This document shows positions 11,402 to 22,737 of a DNA stretch of 64,000 nucleotides, piece by piece. This DNA comes from Carya illinoinensis (taxonomy: Eukaryota > Streptophyta > Magnoliopsida > Fagales > Juglandaceae), in assembly GCF_018687715.1 (NCBI RefSeq), contig NC_056754.1, forward strand, positions 19,639,501 through 19,703,500. The letters are read 5' to 3'. The first letter of the stretch is position 1, and each line of letters starts with the position of its first letter. A program made the position numbers and the translations under genes. The notes beneath the pieces were generated by a model, which ran no database searches, was not told the DNA's origin, and saw only the letters and a program-made list of their open reading frames with translations.

Positions 11402-11604
11402 TGAGGTCCAATCCTCACTCCGGAGACCAAAAACCGATCCGCCGAAAACGATATTAAAAACCGTAAAACGACTAAAATAAATTAAACACATCAAATAAAT
11501 TAAAACCAATTTAAAATACATTAATTTAAAATAAATAAACCAATATATTAATTAAATTAAAAACTACCTTTCAATGAAAATACACATAAAAACGGGTCAT
11601 CACA

Positions 11605-12263
11605 GTAAAAAGACAAAAATATCAAGCTGGCAAAACAAAACGACATTAAGGAGAAAGAAGTAAACAATAAAATTAAGGGCAAAATCAAAAATACAATAAT
11701 AAAAACCAAACTCTCGGTGGGAAGGCAGAAAGACCAAAAAAAATGTCGGTGAAATAAAAGTAGAATACAAACTAGGGTAATTACCAAATAAAATGAAGGG
11801 TAAAATGGGAAGAAAAAAATTGGACAAAAAAAAAAACTGAGGGGCAAAAAATTACTGTTCTTAACACTGTAGATCACAGATTGCCGCTTATATTACCACT
11901 ATAGATATATATATGTGGTGGCTGTAGCGAGGTAGTTCACGGGGAGGCCGTGCATTACTAAGAGGGGCTGAACGTGTGGTAGTAGGGGGTTTGTGACGTG
12001 GGGCTAGCTAAACTGTTGTGAGTGGCAGTTGTGGAGAAGGGAGACGGACATGGGGGCTGCCTCTGGAATGGGGGCTGCCTCTGGAAGAGATGGATAACAT
12101 AGAAGTTTAAATACATCTTTAATTACACTTATAATAATAATATTATTAGTTAATGTAATTAAGCATGATTAATTTAATAATAGAGTAATATTGCTAAAGA
12201 AACAATTCAAGAAATGGGAGGAGAAAGAAAGAGGAGTTATTTTGTTTTTTTTTTTTGGGATGC

Positions 12264-12311
<48 letters not shown>

Positions 12312-13539
12312 CACTCGGCTAATGGGAAAACTTTGATCGTGGCCCATTTGAGGTCGAAATGGCAGGACTCAATGAGGTCGAAATGTCATGAAGTTCGTAC
12401 AGTGACCCTACAGCCAAAGGCCAACTGTCTAGAAATACGTTGTCCTCAATACTGTTTGTATGATGAATGAGGAGCTGTGATAGGTTTGTTTTATTGAGGA
12501 TTTTCATTCAGCTACATCGCAAATTGCATGATATTAAACCCAATTTGACTTGGAAACATTGGTTGAATTGAGCGAGGGACACGTATCTCTTTTATCTTAT
12601 CTTAACAGGGATGTCTGGAAAAGAGTTTCCCATCTCCTTTAATCTCGTCTCATCCCTTTCCATTTCCCAGCATCCCTCCTTCTAATTAACTGACCCAACA
12701 TTTTTCTTTCATTGACCGCAACTCTGTCCCATCAAACAACTCACAAAACACTGAAAATGTCTTCACCTTGACACATTTTTCTACCGAACCAAACAAAAAC
12801 AGTCCCTGTCCAATCTGCCTCCAAACAAAGAAACTGATCGCGCTGCCTTTGTATACCGCTTGATCATGCCTAAGCAAAGATCAAGGTCGTCTAAAGGGTA
12901 CAGAAATAGTCTTTACGTGGAGTTCACTTAAAGATAGAGAATAGAAGTCTTTAAATTTAGGGATCATGTTCATGTAAGTGCAACAAATCTTAATTAAATT
13001 TGCCAAACGCATAGCTTACGGTTGAATATAAGAATTCAATTGATGTCACATATTTTAAAATATTTAAATTATTTTTTATTTAAATAATGAACATCCATGG
13101 TGAGAAATTGATTACGCTCGTGGATTATATATATATATATATATATAGATTTTTTCATTTTGAAAAGCGGTCTATTTACACATCAGACTATCTTCATAAG
13201 AACCCTACAACTACGTTAACGCGGAAATGTCAAGTAAAGGCATTGACTTGACCTCCACAGTCTACTAAACCGAGAAAAAGGAAAGCTACCGTGTAAATGC
13301 CCCAGTCTTTCATTGGAAGCGAAATTTTCCAATAAAGAAATAAAAGCATCGTGGAAAAGAAAAAAGAGGCAAACCCCAAATTCTCCTCTTAACACCACCA
13401 ATCAAAGCCCAATTGGTGTTGAAAGGAAAAGCAAAGCAGATAGCGTCTGCTCTCTGTGTCTCAGTTTTTTCCATACTCCAAGGGTATGAGTTTTCATCCC
13501 TTGTTTTGATCCTCCGCTGGTTCTTGCTCTGTTTCCGAT
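11605..13539. other. Spacer before the ATL gene, microsatellites
   Basis: No gene is seen. It holds two tandem copies of a CATGGGGGCTGCCTCTGGA-like word near 12050-12087, a GA microsatellite at about 12265-12306 and a TA microsatellite at about 13125-13148. The last few hundred bases should contain the promoter and 5' leader of the ATL gene, but no TATA box stands out clearly. Confidence 0.5.
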
Positions 13540-14736
13540 ATGGGGATTCATCATAGAAAACGGCTACTATCAATATTCGGTGTCTACATTCCTCCTCCTT
13601 GTCCACCTTCACAACTACAGCCGCCACCACCACCAACACCAAGACCAACACAAAAACCAGGCCCTTTGCATGACAATCATTACAACCAAATGCAATTGAT
13701 TAGGATCGGTATTTTTATAAGTGCATGCGTAGTTGGCGGAGCTCTTTTCGTTGCAGTTATGTTAGCAATTATCAACAAGTACTACTCGAGGAGGAATAGT
13801 TCAAGGAGAAGAAATTCACCAATACTTTTTGATACCCAAGAAGACTTTCTTGATGAAGATCATGGACCTGCGATCGCCCACCCCATATGGTTAATCCAAA
13901 CCGTTGGTCTCCAGCAATCTGTTATTGAATCCATCACAGTTTGCAAGTATAAAAAAGATGAGGGGCTGATAGATGGAGCCGACTGCTCTGTTTGCTTGAG
14001 TGAGTTTGAAGAAGATGAAAGTCTCAGACTCTTGCCGAAGTGCAGCCACGCCTTTCACCTTCCTTGTATAGATACATGGTTGAGATCCCACAAGAATTGC
14101 CCCTTGTGTCGTGCTCCTATAGTTAGCGACGCTGCCGGTTGTCGGGTAACTGCAAGTGAACCTAATATGAATGTTCCAGGTCCAATCCAAGAAACCCAGG
14201 CAGAGAATCTTGAGAATTATAGTGGGGTAGAAAACAACAGATACAGAGAAGGAGGGACCAGTGAAGTTGGGGTTGGAGATGGAAAGTTTAGAGCTTTGGC
14301 AATTGAGGATGGCAGATGTACTGAAATATCAAACAAAATTATCATTCACAGTTCAAGTTCTAATAATTGTCATTCTCGAGCACGAAGTAACTTGCCTGAC
14401 AATCAACGAGTCATGGAAGAAGAAATACAACCAATGAGAAGGTCAGTTTCATTAGACTCAACTTCTGCACTGAAGATTTATCATGCTGTGGCCAAAATTG
14501 TTACAGATCAAGGAAGTTCAAAAACCCAATCAACACACCAAAAAAGTTCGGGCAAGAAGATTGTTGTTGATAAGCCGGGGAGTGGAACCTCGAGCTTAAG
14601 CAAACTGGTGAAATGTCCTTCAGCTGGGCGTTCCCTGCAGAAGGGGCCGATTTCGATGAAAAGGTCTTTTTCTTCTAGCAGAAGGTTCATGTCATCCAGA
14701 CATTTCAAAAGTGTGAGCTCAATACTTCCCTTCTGA
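13540..14736 (+). CDS. RING-H2 E3 ubiquitin ligase, ATL family (ATL51/52/54-like)
   Basis: This 398-residue, single-exon gene encodes a membrane-bound E3 ubiquitin ligase. ATL proteins recruit an E2 enzyme through the RING-H2 finger and ubiquitinate targets at plasma or endomembranes. Visible parts are a proline-rich N terminus (residues 18-42), one transmembrane segment (about 54-78), a basic stop-transfer stretch (SRRNSSRRR, 83-91) and a GLD-like motif ([15 protein letters not shown], 123-137). The RING-H2 finger has C149, C152, C168, H170, H173, C176, C187 and C190; the spacing and the His pair at metal ligands 4 and 5 are canonical. The run [20 protein letters not shown] resembles Arabidopsis ATL51, ATL52 and ATL54. 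The C-terminal half is polar, Ser-rich and probably disordered. The first ATG gives the proline-rich and membrane segments intact. The substrate is unknown. Confidence 0.93.
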   Translation: MGIHHRKRLLSIFGVYIPPPCPPSQLQPPPPPTPRPTQKPGPLHDNHYNQMQLIRIGIFISACVVGGALFVAVMLAIINKYYSRRNSSRRRNSPILFDTQEDFLDEDHGPAIAHPIWLIQTVGLQQSVIESITVCKYKKDEGLIDGADCSVCLSEFEEDESLRLLPKCSHAFHLPCIDTWLRSHKNCPLCRAPIVSDAAGCRVTASEPNMNVPGPIQETQAENLENYSGVENNRYREGGTSEVGVGDGKFRALAIEDGRCTEISNKIIIHSSSSNNCHSRARSNLPDNQRVMEEEIQPMRRSVSLDSTSALKIYHAVAKIVTDQGSSKTQSTHQKSSGKKIVVDKPGSGTSSLSKLVKCPSAGRSLQKGPISMKRSFSSSRRFMSSRHFKSVSSILPF

Positions 14737-15410
14737 AGATGACAAGGGGCGTTCCGTTGTGAATTGTTCCTTGGACAGGAAGAAGCTGGCTCCGGTATGA
14801 AGCATTCCTCGAGAAGATGGTTTTGGTATCAAAATTCAAGCTTTTGAAAATAATTAAGAACATATGGATCCAAATTAGTGGTTTGTAATAAATAATTAGA
14901 TTCTGGGATCTGAAAGAATACTTTTTGGCTATTGTTATTACTGTTAATATCTTGGATCGCTGATGACTGTCGCATGGTTTTGGATATCAAATTCCTCTTA
15001 ATCCATTCTACCTCATCTTATTTTATTTTATCTCAACATCCAAACACTATAAATATAAATATTTTTTAATTTTAAATTAAATAATTAACTTTTTTTATTT
15101 AATCATTACCTAATTATTAAAACTCTTATAAACTTTCAAATAAAATACAAAAAATAATTTAACATTTTCAAATTCTAAAATTAAAATAATATTTTAACTT
15201 TATAATATTTTTATTCAACTTTTTATTGTATTTTTCAAAATTCCATCAAACATATTAACTCAAATAATTTTAGTGTTATTTATAAACTATTTTACTATTA
15301 TTTATTTCTCATCTCATTATCTAAATCGAACTTAAATTTCAAGAGAAACAAAACATATTTAAGAAGTAATAACCTTTATGCAGTAAATATAAGGATGTTA
15401 GTTTAGAAAA

Positions 15411-15461
<51 letters not shown>

Positions 15462-17635
15462 ATGTGCTATATCAAATAACGCATCAAATCACATTAATTT
15501 GATGTGTTATATCAAATTATAAAATTAATTTTATTATAAAATAAAACAAACATATCACATGAAACTGTTATAATATTACTATACTTAGAATATATTTATA
15601 GTACTATAATATGTATGGTAATATGACTTATTTTCTGCCATTGTTAGTTTATTGTGTAAATCAATTAATATCAATTAATCATATCAGTTTATGATTTTAT
15701 TTTTATGAAATTTTTTATATTTGTATTAGTACTATTTAATTAATATAACTTGGAAATAACTTATGCTTCTTTTTCTTTTCTTTTATGTCTATGAAAGACT
15801 AATCCGTTTGGATACTAAAGTGTTATGAAGTATTCTTAGATATTTTTGGATATTTCATTCTCAAATATCCCTTAAATATAAAATATTTTTAATTTTAAAT
15901 ATTTAACATTTTCATCTAATCATTACAAATTTTTTAAACTCACAAAAAAATACAAAAAATAATAAAACCTTTTCAAATTTAAAAAAATAATATTAAATAA
16001 TTATATTCAAATAAATTTTTAACTTTATAATATTTTTATTTAATTTTTTCTTTCTATTTTTTGAAATATAATAAAATATCTTAACTCAAATTATTTTACT
16101 ATTATTTACAAATATTCTGAAATATTTTAAATATCTAAACGAATGATAAATGACTTCAAACTTGATTCCAAATGGCTTCATAGAAGACTTATTCAAGATT
16201 ATTTTTAAAATCCATAAACTAAATAATTTACTGCACACTCGACTTAACAGTGCTTAAGGGCTTGTTTAGACGGTTAGATATTCTCAAAACTTCTTATAAT
16301 TTTCTTCAAGAACATCATTTAAATATAAAATATTTTTTAAATTTAAATATTTTTCATTTAATGATTATCCAAATACAAAACTTAATACACATTTTCTAAA
16401 CTTTCAAATAAACACAAAAAATAATATAATTCTTTTAAATTTTAAAATAAAAATAATACTAAAAAATAATATTTTAATTTTTTTAACTTTATTTTATTCA
16501 ACTTTTTTCCCAATTTTTCAAAATCCTTCATTTTTTTTCGGCCTTATAAAGTTTCACACCACTTGAAATATATGAGTTCTTGACATTGTCCTCCTCATTA
16601 TTTTATTTAATAATAATTAATTGGCTAGTTAACGAGTGACCAAGAGCTCCCATGTGATGCTCTTGGTCACTTATTTTAAAGCGTGATGCTTATACACCAG
16701 ACTAGACCACACCACACCACACCACTATCATGTGTCAAGAGCCTATCAGAGTTTAGCAGGCAAAGTATATATTTTTCATAAATTCAAAATCATTCAAGCC
16801 ATAATTGAATTAGTCAAAAAAATAATATAATATTAATTTTTTAATAATAATATTTTAATTTATTTTTCATATTTTACAATTACACTAATCATATATTAAT
16901 TAATAATTTAATTTATACTTAAATTATTATTTCTCAACTAATTTTTTTTCTCAACTTAATTATACAACAAATACATTTTACCAACATTTCTTCTATCCAA
17001 TAATCACATCTATTTAGAAATATGCGTGGCCCTGAAATGATAGATTGAGATACACTGGGGATGCTTGGTATGCTTTGAATGGGCTTCAAGCGCGGTACTG
17101 GGGTAAGGAAACTTCTGAATAAGTTCATATGCATAAATATTTGACAGCATCAAAATTGCTTACTCTGAAATGATTTAAGTTTTTGGGTACTAACATTTTT
17201 CAATATACTCCATTATTATTAATTACTTTATTATTATTTATCACCTACTTTTTATTACTATTAATTATTTTTTATTACTATTAAATATTCTATTAATCAT
17301 TTTTACTTATTTTTTCACTACTATTCACAGCATACCTCAACACTTCTCAACACCTCCAACCTTATATTAAACAAACAAAATAAGCAATTTCCTGATTGAA
17401 AAATGGAAACAACGACACTGATTGATGCAGCAACGGAATTCACTTGCAGCGTGAGCAATGGAAACAACCCACTAACTAGTTAGTAAGGAATGTATATATG
17501 AAAAAAACCAAGTAGTATGATGAATATTACCACACTAAAGTTTACATGATGAATGTCTATTTGCGATCCCCGGAGACATCCCTTATGTGCATGCATATGA
17601 GAAGTTAATATAATAATGAAAAGGGATTACCCTCG
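14737..17635. other. AT-rich spacer with several MITE-like copies
   Basis: The first 200 bases are the ATL 3' UTR. No gene follows. Several stretches share a terminal word GTTTGGATA or its complement with inner ATAAAATATTTTTAATTTTAAAT and TTTTACTATTATTTA: about 14996-15340, 15797-16146 and 16257-16530. They look like relatives of one MITE family. An AT microsatellite lies at about 15418-15458. From 17200 to 17345 the sequence is a run of ATTATTATTT words with no coding potential. Confidence 0.5.
16635..16671. repeat. Perfect 13-bp inverted repeat with an 11-base loop
   Basis: AGTGACCAAGAGC at 16635-16647 is followed by an 11-base loop and its exact complement at 16659-16671. It lies in a spacer. 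It may be the centre of a palindromic MITE or a small hairpin; no mature small RNA can be claimed. Confidence 0.8.
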
Positions 17636-18179
17636 GTGGAAGTATGCCACATTGCAAGTTGCAACCCTGTTTCAATATGGGCTGCCACATCAGCCAATGC
17701 CATGGGGGTTCACCACCGGCGGTTGTCTATAGAAGAACTGAAAAAGATACAAAGCATAAGCACCCAATTTTACATCACAAAAACAAAACAAACCCAACGC
17801 AAAGGTTTGTCATTTATTTAGAATAGTACTCGGGAAGTCCTTCACAAGCCCACTGGCAGGAGAAAGTACTAAAATACTACACTGCATGAACGGTTTTGGG
17901 AGCAGCAGTTCATCCTTGCAGACCAATAATACCTGCACAAAATTCAGTGGTAATATTTAACATCATGTGAACACAAGGTAGAAGACAAGATAAAAGGATA
18001 TAGAAAAACCACAATGTAGATTTTTTAATAGATCAAATAGACAATATATGCTATTTCCTGAGAGAGTGAGAGAGTAGTGAGAATACCTACAAATGCGAAA
18101 ACGAGGACACTTAAAAGAGGACACAGAAGTCCATATTAGAAACCAATTCAGAGGGATTAGGAGGGTGCTTCCCTTCGAC

Positions 18180-19560
18180 GTCTTGAGCTTCATGAACTCT
18201 AACTACCAGCACCGCTCCACCTTCAAGAGAGCCCCCTAAATGCATCCAAATGCAGGTAGACAAACCTTGAAAAGTTGGTGGTAGGGATCCTAACATAAAT
18301 GCTTCAAATTCAAAAGACTCGATTTTATATTTCAGGATTTGCTCAGCAATTATAGGCTTTGCAATCTTCCTTGCAGTCATGCAAATCGCTTATGAGAACA
18401 TAAAGAGCATCAAATACTTATGAAGAGATATATCGAAGCAGTTAAATACCATAAAAATAGATCAAATGAAACTCAGGAGCAGTTGGACCTTGCAAGATAT
18501 GGCCACATATACTCAAGAAACTTGTTTATCCAGTCAACCTTCACAAAAACAAACACAATTGGAACATCAAAAAAATTGAGATTTTCAAGACAAAACCAAA
18601 TTAAAACACAGAATATGTGGCAGCATAATAAAGAAGTTATGAATAATACTGTACATACTCAGATCATAGTCTGGATTTTTCACCCAAAGTGGTATCTCAG
18701 GAAACATCCGCTGCAAAGTTTCTGAGTCTTGCTCTACCAAGGGACGTATTACAAGATCCTGATCAGACAGTATCATTCATAACCTGGGAGCAAGAAAATT
18801 CAAAGCCAACAAAAATAACATGATCTTTCATAACACATACATACTGCAGGAGATCAATAAGGCATTATATCACCTTTTTTCCCTCTTAATTTAATGTGTA
18901 GTCTAATCAACAACAAAAAAAGACCAAACTGAATTATCCACATTGGCAAATAACTAACTTAGGAGAGTGCTACGGCCACCGCTGGGGGTCCTGCTAGGCC
19001 AAAAAAAAGTTTTCTATTTTTGTTTTTTTTTTTTTCACATCATTTTTTTAATGTTTTTAAATATTTAAAAAAATATAAAAAATTCACAATAATATTAAAC
19101 AATTTTTAGTTAATCATTAAGAAAAAAGAAAAAGAGAAAAAAATTGGGAATGGTACCTCTCAGCGGGATCCCCCAGCGGGGGATCTAGCATTTTCCAACT
19201 AACTTAATATACAACATGATTAGTTCACGTGTCAGTAATCCAATTTATTTCTTTTTTTTCTTTTTTCCCTCTTTTCCTTTCCTTTTGCTTTCTCAACAAC
19301 CAAACAGAGCATTCGAAGGCTATAACTCCAACTCCAAACCTATATCCATTGATGAGAATATACAAAGCAATAAATATACATAATGCGTGTTTATATATTT
19401 ATATATATAGAGAAAGAGAGAGAGGTACCTGAACATCGTTGGGTTAGAAATAGATGAAGAAGAAATATCCAGCAACAACACCAATAGAAATCCCAACTCC
19501 AAAACCGCCAAAAACCCAATATGGTACTGAAGATACCCATCCCAAAATTCAAACAAAGTT
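18180..19560 (-). pseudogene. Synaptotagmin (SYT1-like) pseudogene with internal deletion
   Basis: Minus-strand exons match plant synaptotagmin, an ER-plasma membrane contact protein with an N-terminal membrane anchor, an SMP domain and two C2 domains. Exon 1 (about 19448-19548) gives MGIFSTILGF and then, in another frame, GGFGVGISIGVVAGYFFFIY with a stop after IYF: a frameshift and a nonsense change. Exon 2 (about 18669-18758) gives DLVIRPLVEQDSETLQRMF and PEIPLWVKNPDYD. Exon 3 (about 18490-18539) gives VDWINKFLEYMWPYL. Exon 4 (about 18255-18390) gives KIAKPIIAEQILKYKIESFE up to SLPPTFQG. A remnant intron of only about 30 bases then leads to a C2 exon piece (GGAVLVVRVHEAQDVEGKH), so the middle exons are deleted. 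A MITE sits in the intron between exons 1 and 2. The expected parent is an intact SYT elsewhere in the genome. Confidence 0.85.
18962..19196. mobile_element. MULE-type MITE with 10-bp target duplication
   Basis: The 235-bp element starts GGAGAGTGCTACGGCC and ends TAGCATTTTCC. The outer roughly 38 bp at each end are imperfect inverted repeats around CCCGCTGGGGG. It is flanked on both sides by AACTAACTTA (18952-18961 and 19197-19206). A 9-10-bp duplication with long terminal inverted repeats fits Mutator-like nonautonomous elements. The centre is AT-rich and noncoding. A relative lies at 42182-42439. Confidence 0.85.
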
Positions 19561-20129
19561 CTCCCACGAATTAAACACCCCCGAATCGCAACTTTCTCCC
19601 GCTCGCTCTCAACTGCTCAAAAACTCCAATGAAGAGAAAAAAAAAACCCCCACTTCCAGTTCCGTCGATATCTCCTCAGATCTCCTTGTATACTGTCCCT
19701 GCCGACTATACAGAAAGCTACGAGATAAAAATACAGAAGGAAAAAGAAACGAAACTGAGAGAAAAAGAAAAAACAAAGAGAAGGGGAGGCGGGAGTGTTC
19801 GGCAAGGGAAGAGAAAAAGGGAGAGAAAGAGAAGGGAAGGGAGAAAACGGGCTTATGCAAATTGGAAAGGGGGTTCGGCGAGGGTGGGAGGAAGAGGAAA
19901 TGAAAGAGGGGCGCCGGAAGTTGAAAAACGAGGAAACACAGATGTGGTTGTTCTTCCGCATTTTGGAATAAAAAATTCCTTTGGCCTGTGAACAGTATCA
20001 CGTCAAATTTGGAGAGTGAATTGGATTCACTGTAGCTCAAATCTTGAGCTGAGGAGTTATACCCACTCCAAAGCATTCAGAAAAGTGGGGCAAAACTTCA
20101 AACTGCGTCGGAAGTTTTCTGGAAATTGA

Positions 20130-20240
20130 GAATTAAGAACGGTATGATGGGTTGGATTTGGTTTTTTTTTTTTTTTTAGGTGCTTGAAGAAGAACGGTGT
20201 GATGGGTTGGATTTGGTTTTTTTTTTTTAGGTGCTTGAAG
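20130..20240. repeat. Short tandem duplication with T runs
   Basis: GAACGGT(A/G)TGATGGGTTGG followed by ATTTGG, a T run and TAGGTGCTTGAAG occurs twice in tandem (about 20137-20189 and 20192-20240). It lies between the synaptotagmin pseudogene and the 3' end of the PPR gene and is noncoding. Confidence 0.75.
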
Positions 20241-20700
20241 GACATAGCTATGCTAAGAATGCAGGAAAACATTTGGATAAAGAAAGAAAAAAAATCATCC
20301 ATGTCCTTTTCTGTGGTGTCCCTTCGAGATTTCAAGCTTCCAAATAAACTCCATCACAACGAATGGTAAACAAAACCTTGCTCTTTGAACTCAGCTGAAG
20401 TATAGACTATAAAAGGTCAAGGGGAAGTTTGTAGGGTGGTTGATGAATATCAATGGACTAATTTCACCAGCATCTGGCAATGGATTGTCGAGTCTGAACA
20501 TTTGAAGCCACACTTTATCGGTTTCCAAGCTGCATCCAGACACTCCTACAAAGGTTGTGGCAAACGATATGCTCGTCTCTTACATTACCCTCATATAATA
20601 TTTGGAACTCGCTTTCTGGCAGAGGCGAGATTGCTCCTGATATTCTCACATCTCAGCTGTGACAAAGTCAACCAAGAGAGCAAAGATGTGAACGTCTACT

Positions 20701-22737
20701 TTACCAGTAGTCGCCACAGGAGCAGATTCCATTCTTGAAATGATGAAATCGCTTTACATCCCTCACAACAATCTCTCTGTTCACAATTTTGGTTATGAAT
20801 TTCGTTGCTTCATGGCAATCCCCACACATCCTAAGATTCTTTGTGATCAGTAATCTGGTTCCTTGAGCCGTGTTTAAAAGACCGAAAGCAATAGCAAGCC
20901 TCTCGCTGTGATTACTCAACATTTTTTCTTTAACTTCCTCTTCGAGGTCATGCAAGACAAATTCAGTCTTTGGGGCATATCCAATGGCTCTCATCTCATG
21001 ATCCAACTTATCCAAGAGTTGCATAATATCTTCATATTGATTGTGGCTCTTATCTTCCATGAGAAAAGCATGGAGCTTCCCTTTCACATCCACTACACTA
21101 TACCCCGGTACTTTCTTCATCCCAGTCTTCTTCATGATTTTTCTAACACCAGCTACTTTGTCCCACTTCCTCACCTTGGCATAGTAGTTTGATACCAAAG
21201 CATAAATTCCCAAGTCATCAGGATTTAACTCAAGTACCTTCTTTGCCGCAATCTCTCCAATCACTAAGTTGCCATTTTTGCAGCAACCTGCCAGAAGGGC
21301 AACCCAAACAGTAAGCCCTGGTTCAGTATTCATGGAATCTATTAGCTTGTGAGCCTCTTCTACTCGACCTGCACGAGCCAAAAGATCAACCATACAAGCA
21401 TAATGCTTTTCTGCTGGAGGTATGTTATATTCACTAATCATGAGATTAAACCAGTATTGACCTTCTCGCACAAGACCTGAGTGACTAAAGGCCGAGAGAA
21501 GAGAAGCAAAAGTTGCATGATCTGGTTTTAGATTTGTTTTTGTCATCTTTAGGAAGAGTGACAGAGCTTCTTTCCCATGACCGTGAATTCCATAGCTGCT
21601 AATCATTGCATTCCAAGAGATCGAGTCTTTGGAATCTATCTTATCAAAGAGAGTACGGGCCCAAGAAAGAGCTCCACATTTTGAATACATGTCAATTGCA
21701 GCAGTACCTAAAACTTGATCAATATCAAACCTTCTCAAAGTATATCCGTGTATAGACTTCCCCAATTTCAAAAACCCAACTTGGGAACATGCTAAAAATG
21801 CACTCAAAAGAGACACTAAATCTGGTCTATATCCACAACTCTGCATCTCTACCACGAATTCAAGTGCATTCCCTGCGAAACCATTTTGAGCAGAGCCAGA
21901 AATCAATGCACCCCAAGATGCAACACTCTTATAAGGCATCTTCTTGAACACACGATGAGCAAGCTCCAACTGCCCATTCTTTGCATACATATCCACAAGG
22001 CCAGTTTGAACAAAAACATCCGTAGAAAGAGCTCTTCGAATTAGATATCCATGAACAGAAGGACCTAATTTTGAGTCTCCAAGAGTCGCACAAGCCTGTA
22101 TCAATCCCAACATAGCAACCCCATCTCCTTCCATTCCCTCCTTTTGCATTCGCCTATACATATCAACCGCTTCTATTGGCTGGCCACTCCGTGCAAGCCC
22201 ACTTATCATAGTTGTCCAACAAACAAGATCCCTTCTCGGCATCATATCAAACAGTCCGATCGCTTCATCCATCTTCCCACACTTTGCGTACAAATTCAAA
22301 ACAGAAGACATAATAAACACATCAAACTCGTACCCACAATCCAATGCTCTATCCCAAATCTCCTCCCCCGTTTTCAAATCTGACAGGCGCGTGCACGCCT
22401 TGAGGGCCACCGTAAAAGTCGAGCTATCAGGTCTAACGCCTTCCAAGATCATCTGACGATAAAGATATACGGCTTCAACAGGGAAATCATTACGTGAATA
22501 CGCAATGATCATTGCATTCCACGCATCTGTTCCTCTGTGAGGCAATAAATCAAACACTTTCCTGGCAGATACAATATCGCCTATATTTGCGTACGACGCT
22601 ATTAGTCGGCCATTGCAGCTTAAATGAATGGAGAGACCGGTCAAGAGCATGAGAGCATGGACTTTAGCTATGGACGCTTTGTCTTTACAGGCCAAGAGAA
22701 GAGGTTTGAGGCGTTTTAGCCATTGAATTGACTGCAT
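20701..22737 (-). CDS. PLS-class pentatricopeptide repeat protein with E and DYW domains
   Basis: This intact single-exon gene encodes 678 residues. PLS-DYW PPR proteins bind specific organellar RNAs, and the DYW domain is the cytidine deaminase for C-to-U editing in mitochondria or plastids. A row of PPR motifs runs from about residue 35 to 480 (for example [20 protein letters not shown] and [20 protein letters not shown]). The E/E+ region follows ([20 protein letters not shown] onward). The DYW domain fills about 584-678, with the catalytic HSE at 610-612, CGDCH at 638-642, His665/His666, C-x-C at 672-674 and the terminal GDYW. All zinc-binding and catalytic residues are present. The N terminus is short and basic, and I cannot decide between plastid and mitochondrion. 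The RNA target needs a PPR-code reading. The exact Arabidopsis counterpart was not identified. Confidence 0.95.
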   Translation of the reverse strand: MQSIQWLKRLKPLLLACKDKASIAKVHALMLLTGLSIHLSCNGRLIASYANIGDIVSARKVFDLLPHRGTDAWNAMIIAYSRNDFPVEAVYLYRQMILEGVRPDSSTFTVALKACTRLSDLKTGEEIWDRALDCGYEFDVFIMSSVLNLYAKCGKMDEAIGLFDMMPRRDLVCWTTMISGLARSGQPIEAVDMYRRMQKEGMEGDGVAMLGLIQACATLGDSKLGPSVHGYLIRRALSTDVFVQTGLVDMYAKNGQLELAHRVFKKMPYKSVASWGALISGSAQNGFAGNALEFVVEMQSCGYRPDLVSLLSAFLACSQVGFLKLGKSIHGYTLRRFDIDQVLGTAAIDMYSKCGALSWARTLFDKIDSKDSISWNAMISSYGIHGHGKEALSLFLKMTKTNLKPDHATFASLLSAFSHSGLVREGQYWFNLMISEYNIPPAEKHYACMVDLLARAGRVEEAHKLIDSMNTEPGLTVWVALLAGCCKNGNLVIGEIAAKKVLELNPDDLGIYALVSNYYAKVRKWDKVAGVRKIMKKTGMKKVPGYSVVDVKGKLHAFLMEDKSHNQYEDIMQLLDKLDHEMRAIGYAPKTEFVLHDLEEEVKEKMLSNHSERLAIAFGLLNTAQGTRLLITKNLRMCGDCHEATKFITKIVNREIVVRDVKRFHHFKNGICSCGDYW

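Larger units (their letters stand above)
9393..11604 (+). mobile_element. Solo LTR, Ty3/gypsy-like, with 5-bp target duplication
   Basis: The element starts TGTGACGCCCCCAAATCC at 9393 and ends CGGGTCATCACA at 11604 (2212 bp). It is flanked on both sides by GTAAA (9388-9392 and 11605-11609). TG...CA ends, a 5-bp target duplication and the absence of any gag or pol reading identify a solo LTR left after LTR-LTR recombination. The TGTGACGCCCC start is typical of plant gypsy LTRs, and I take plus as its orientation. It is GC-richer than its surroundings and includes an internal duplication (10048-10193), a Gly/Arg-rich pseudo-coding zone at 10810-11290 and a homopurine tract (11311-11401). Confidence 0.85.

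Noticed and set aside
10859..11521. 220-codon minus-strand ORF and its plus-strand counterparts inside the solo LTR
   Set aside because: They overlap on both strands, cross a homopurine tract and lie within a bounded LTR; the composition explains the open frames.
12255..12470. 71-codon ORF with an Arg-Glu repeat
   Set aside because: It is generated by the GA microsatellite.
13310..13651. 113-codon minus-strand ORF across the ATL start
   Set aside because: It has no family signature and overlaps the ATL leader and its proline-rich N terminus antisense.
19609..20076. Minus-strand ORFs of 114 and 155 codons upstream of the synaptotagmin pseudogene
   Set aside because: They are Phe/Ser/Pro-rich readings of a purine-rich leader with no domain.
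20908..22383. Plus-strand ORFs within the PPR gene
   Set aside because: They are antisense shadows of an intact 678-codon gene.
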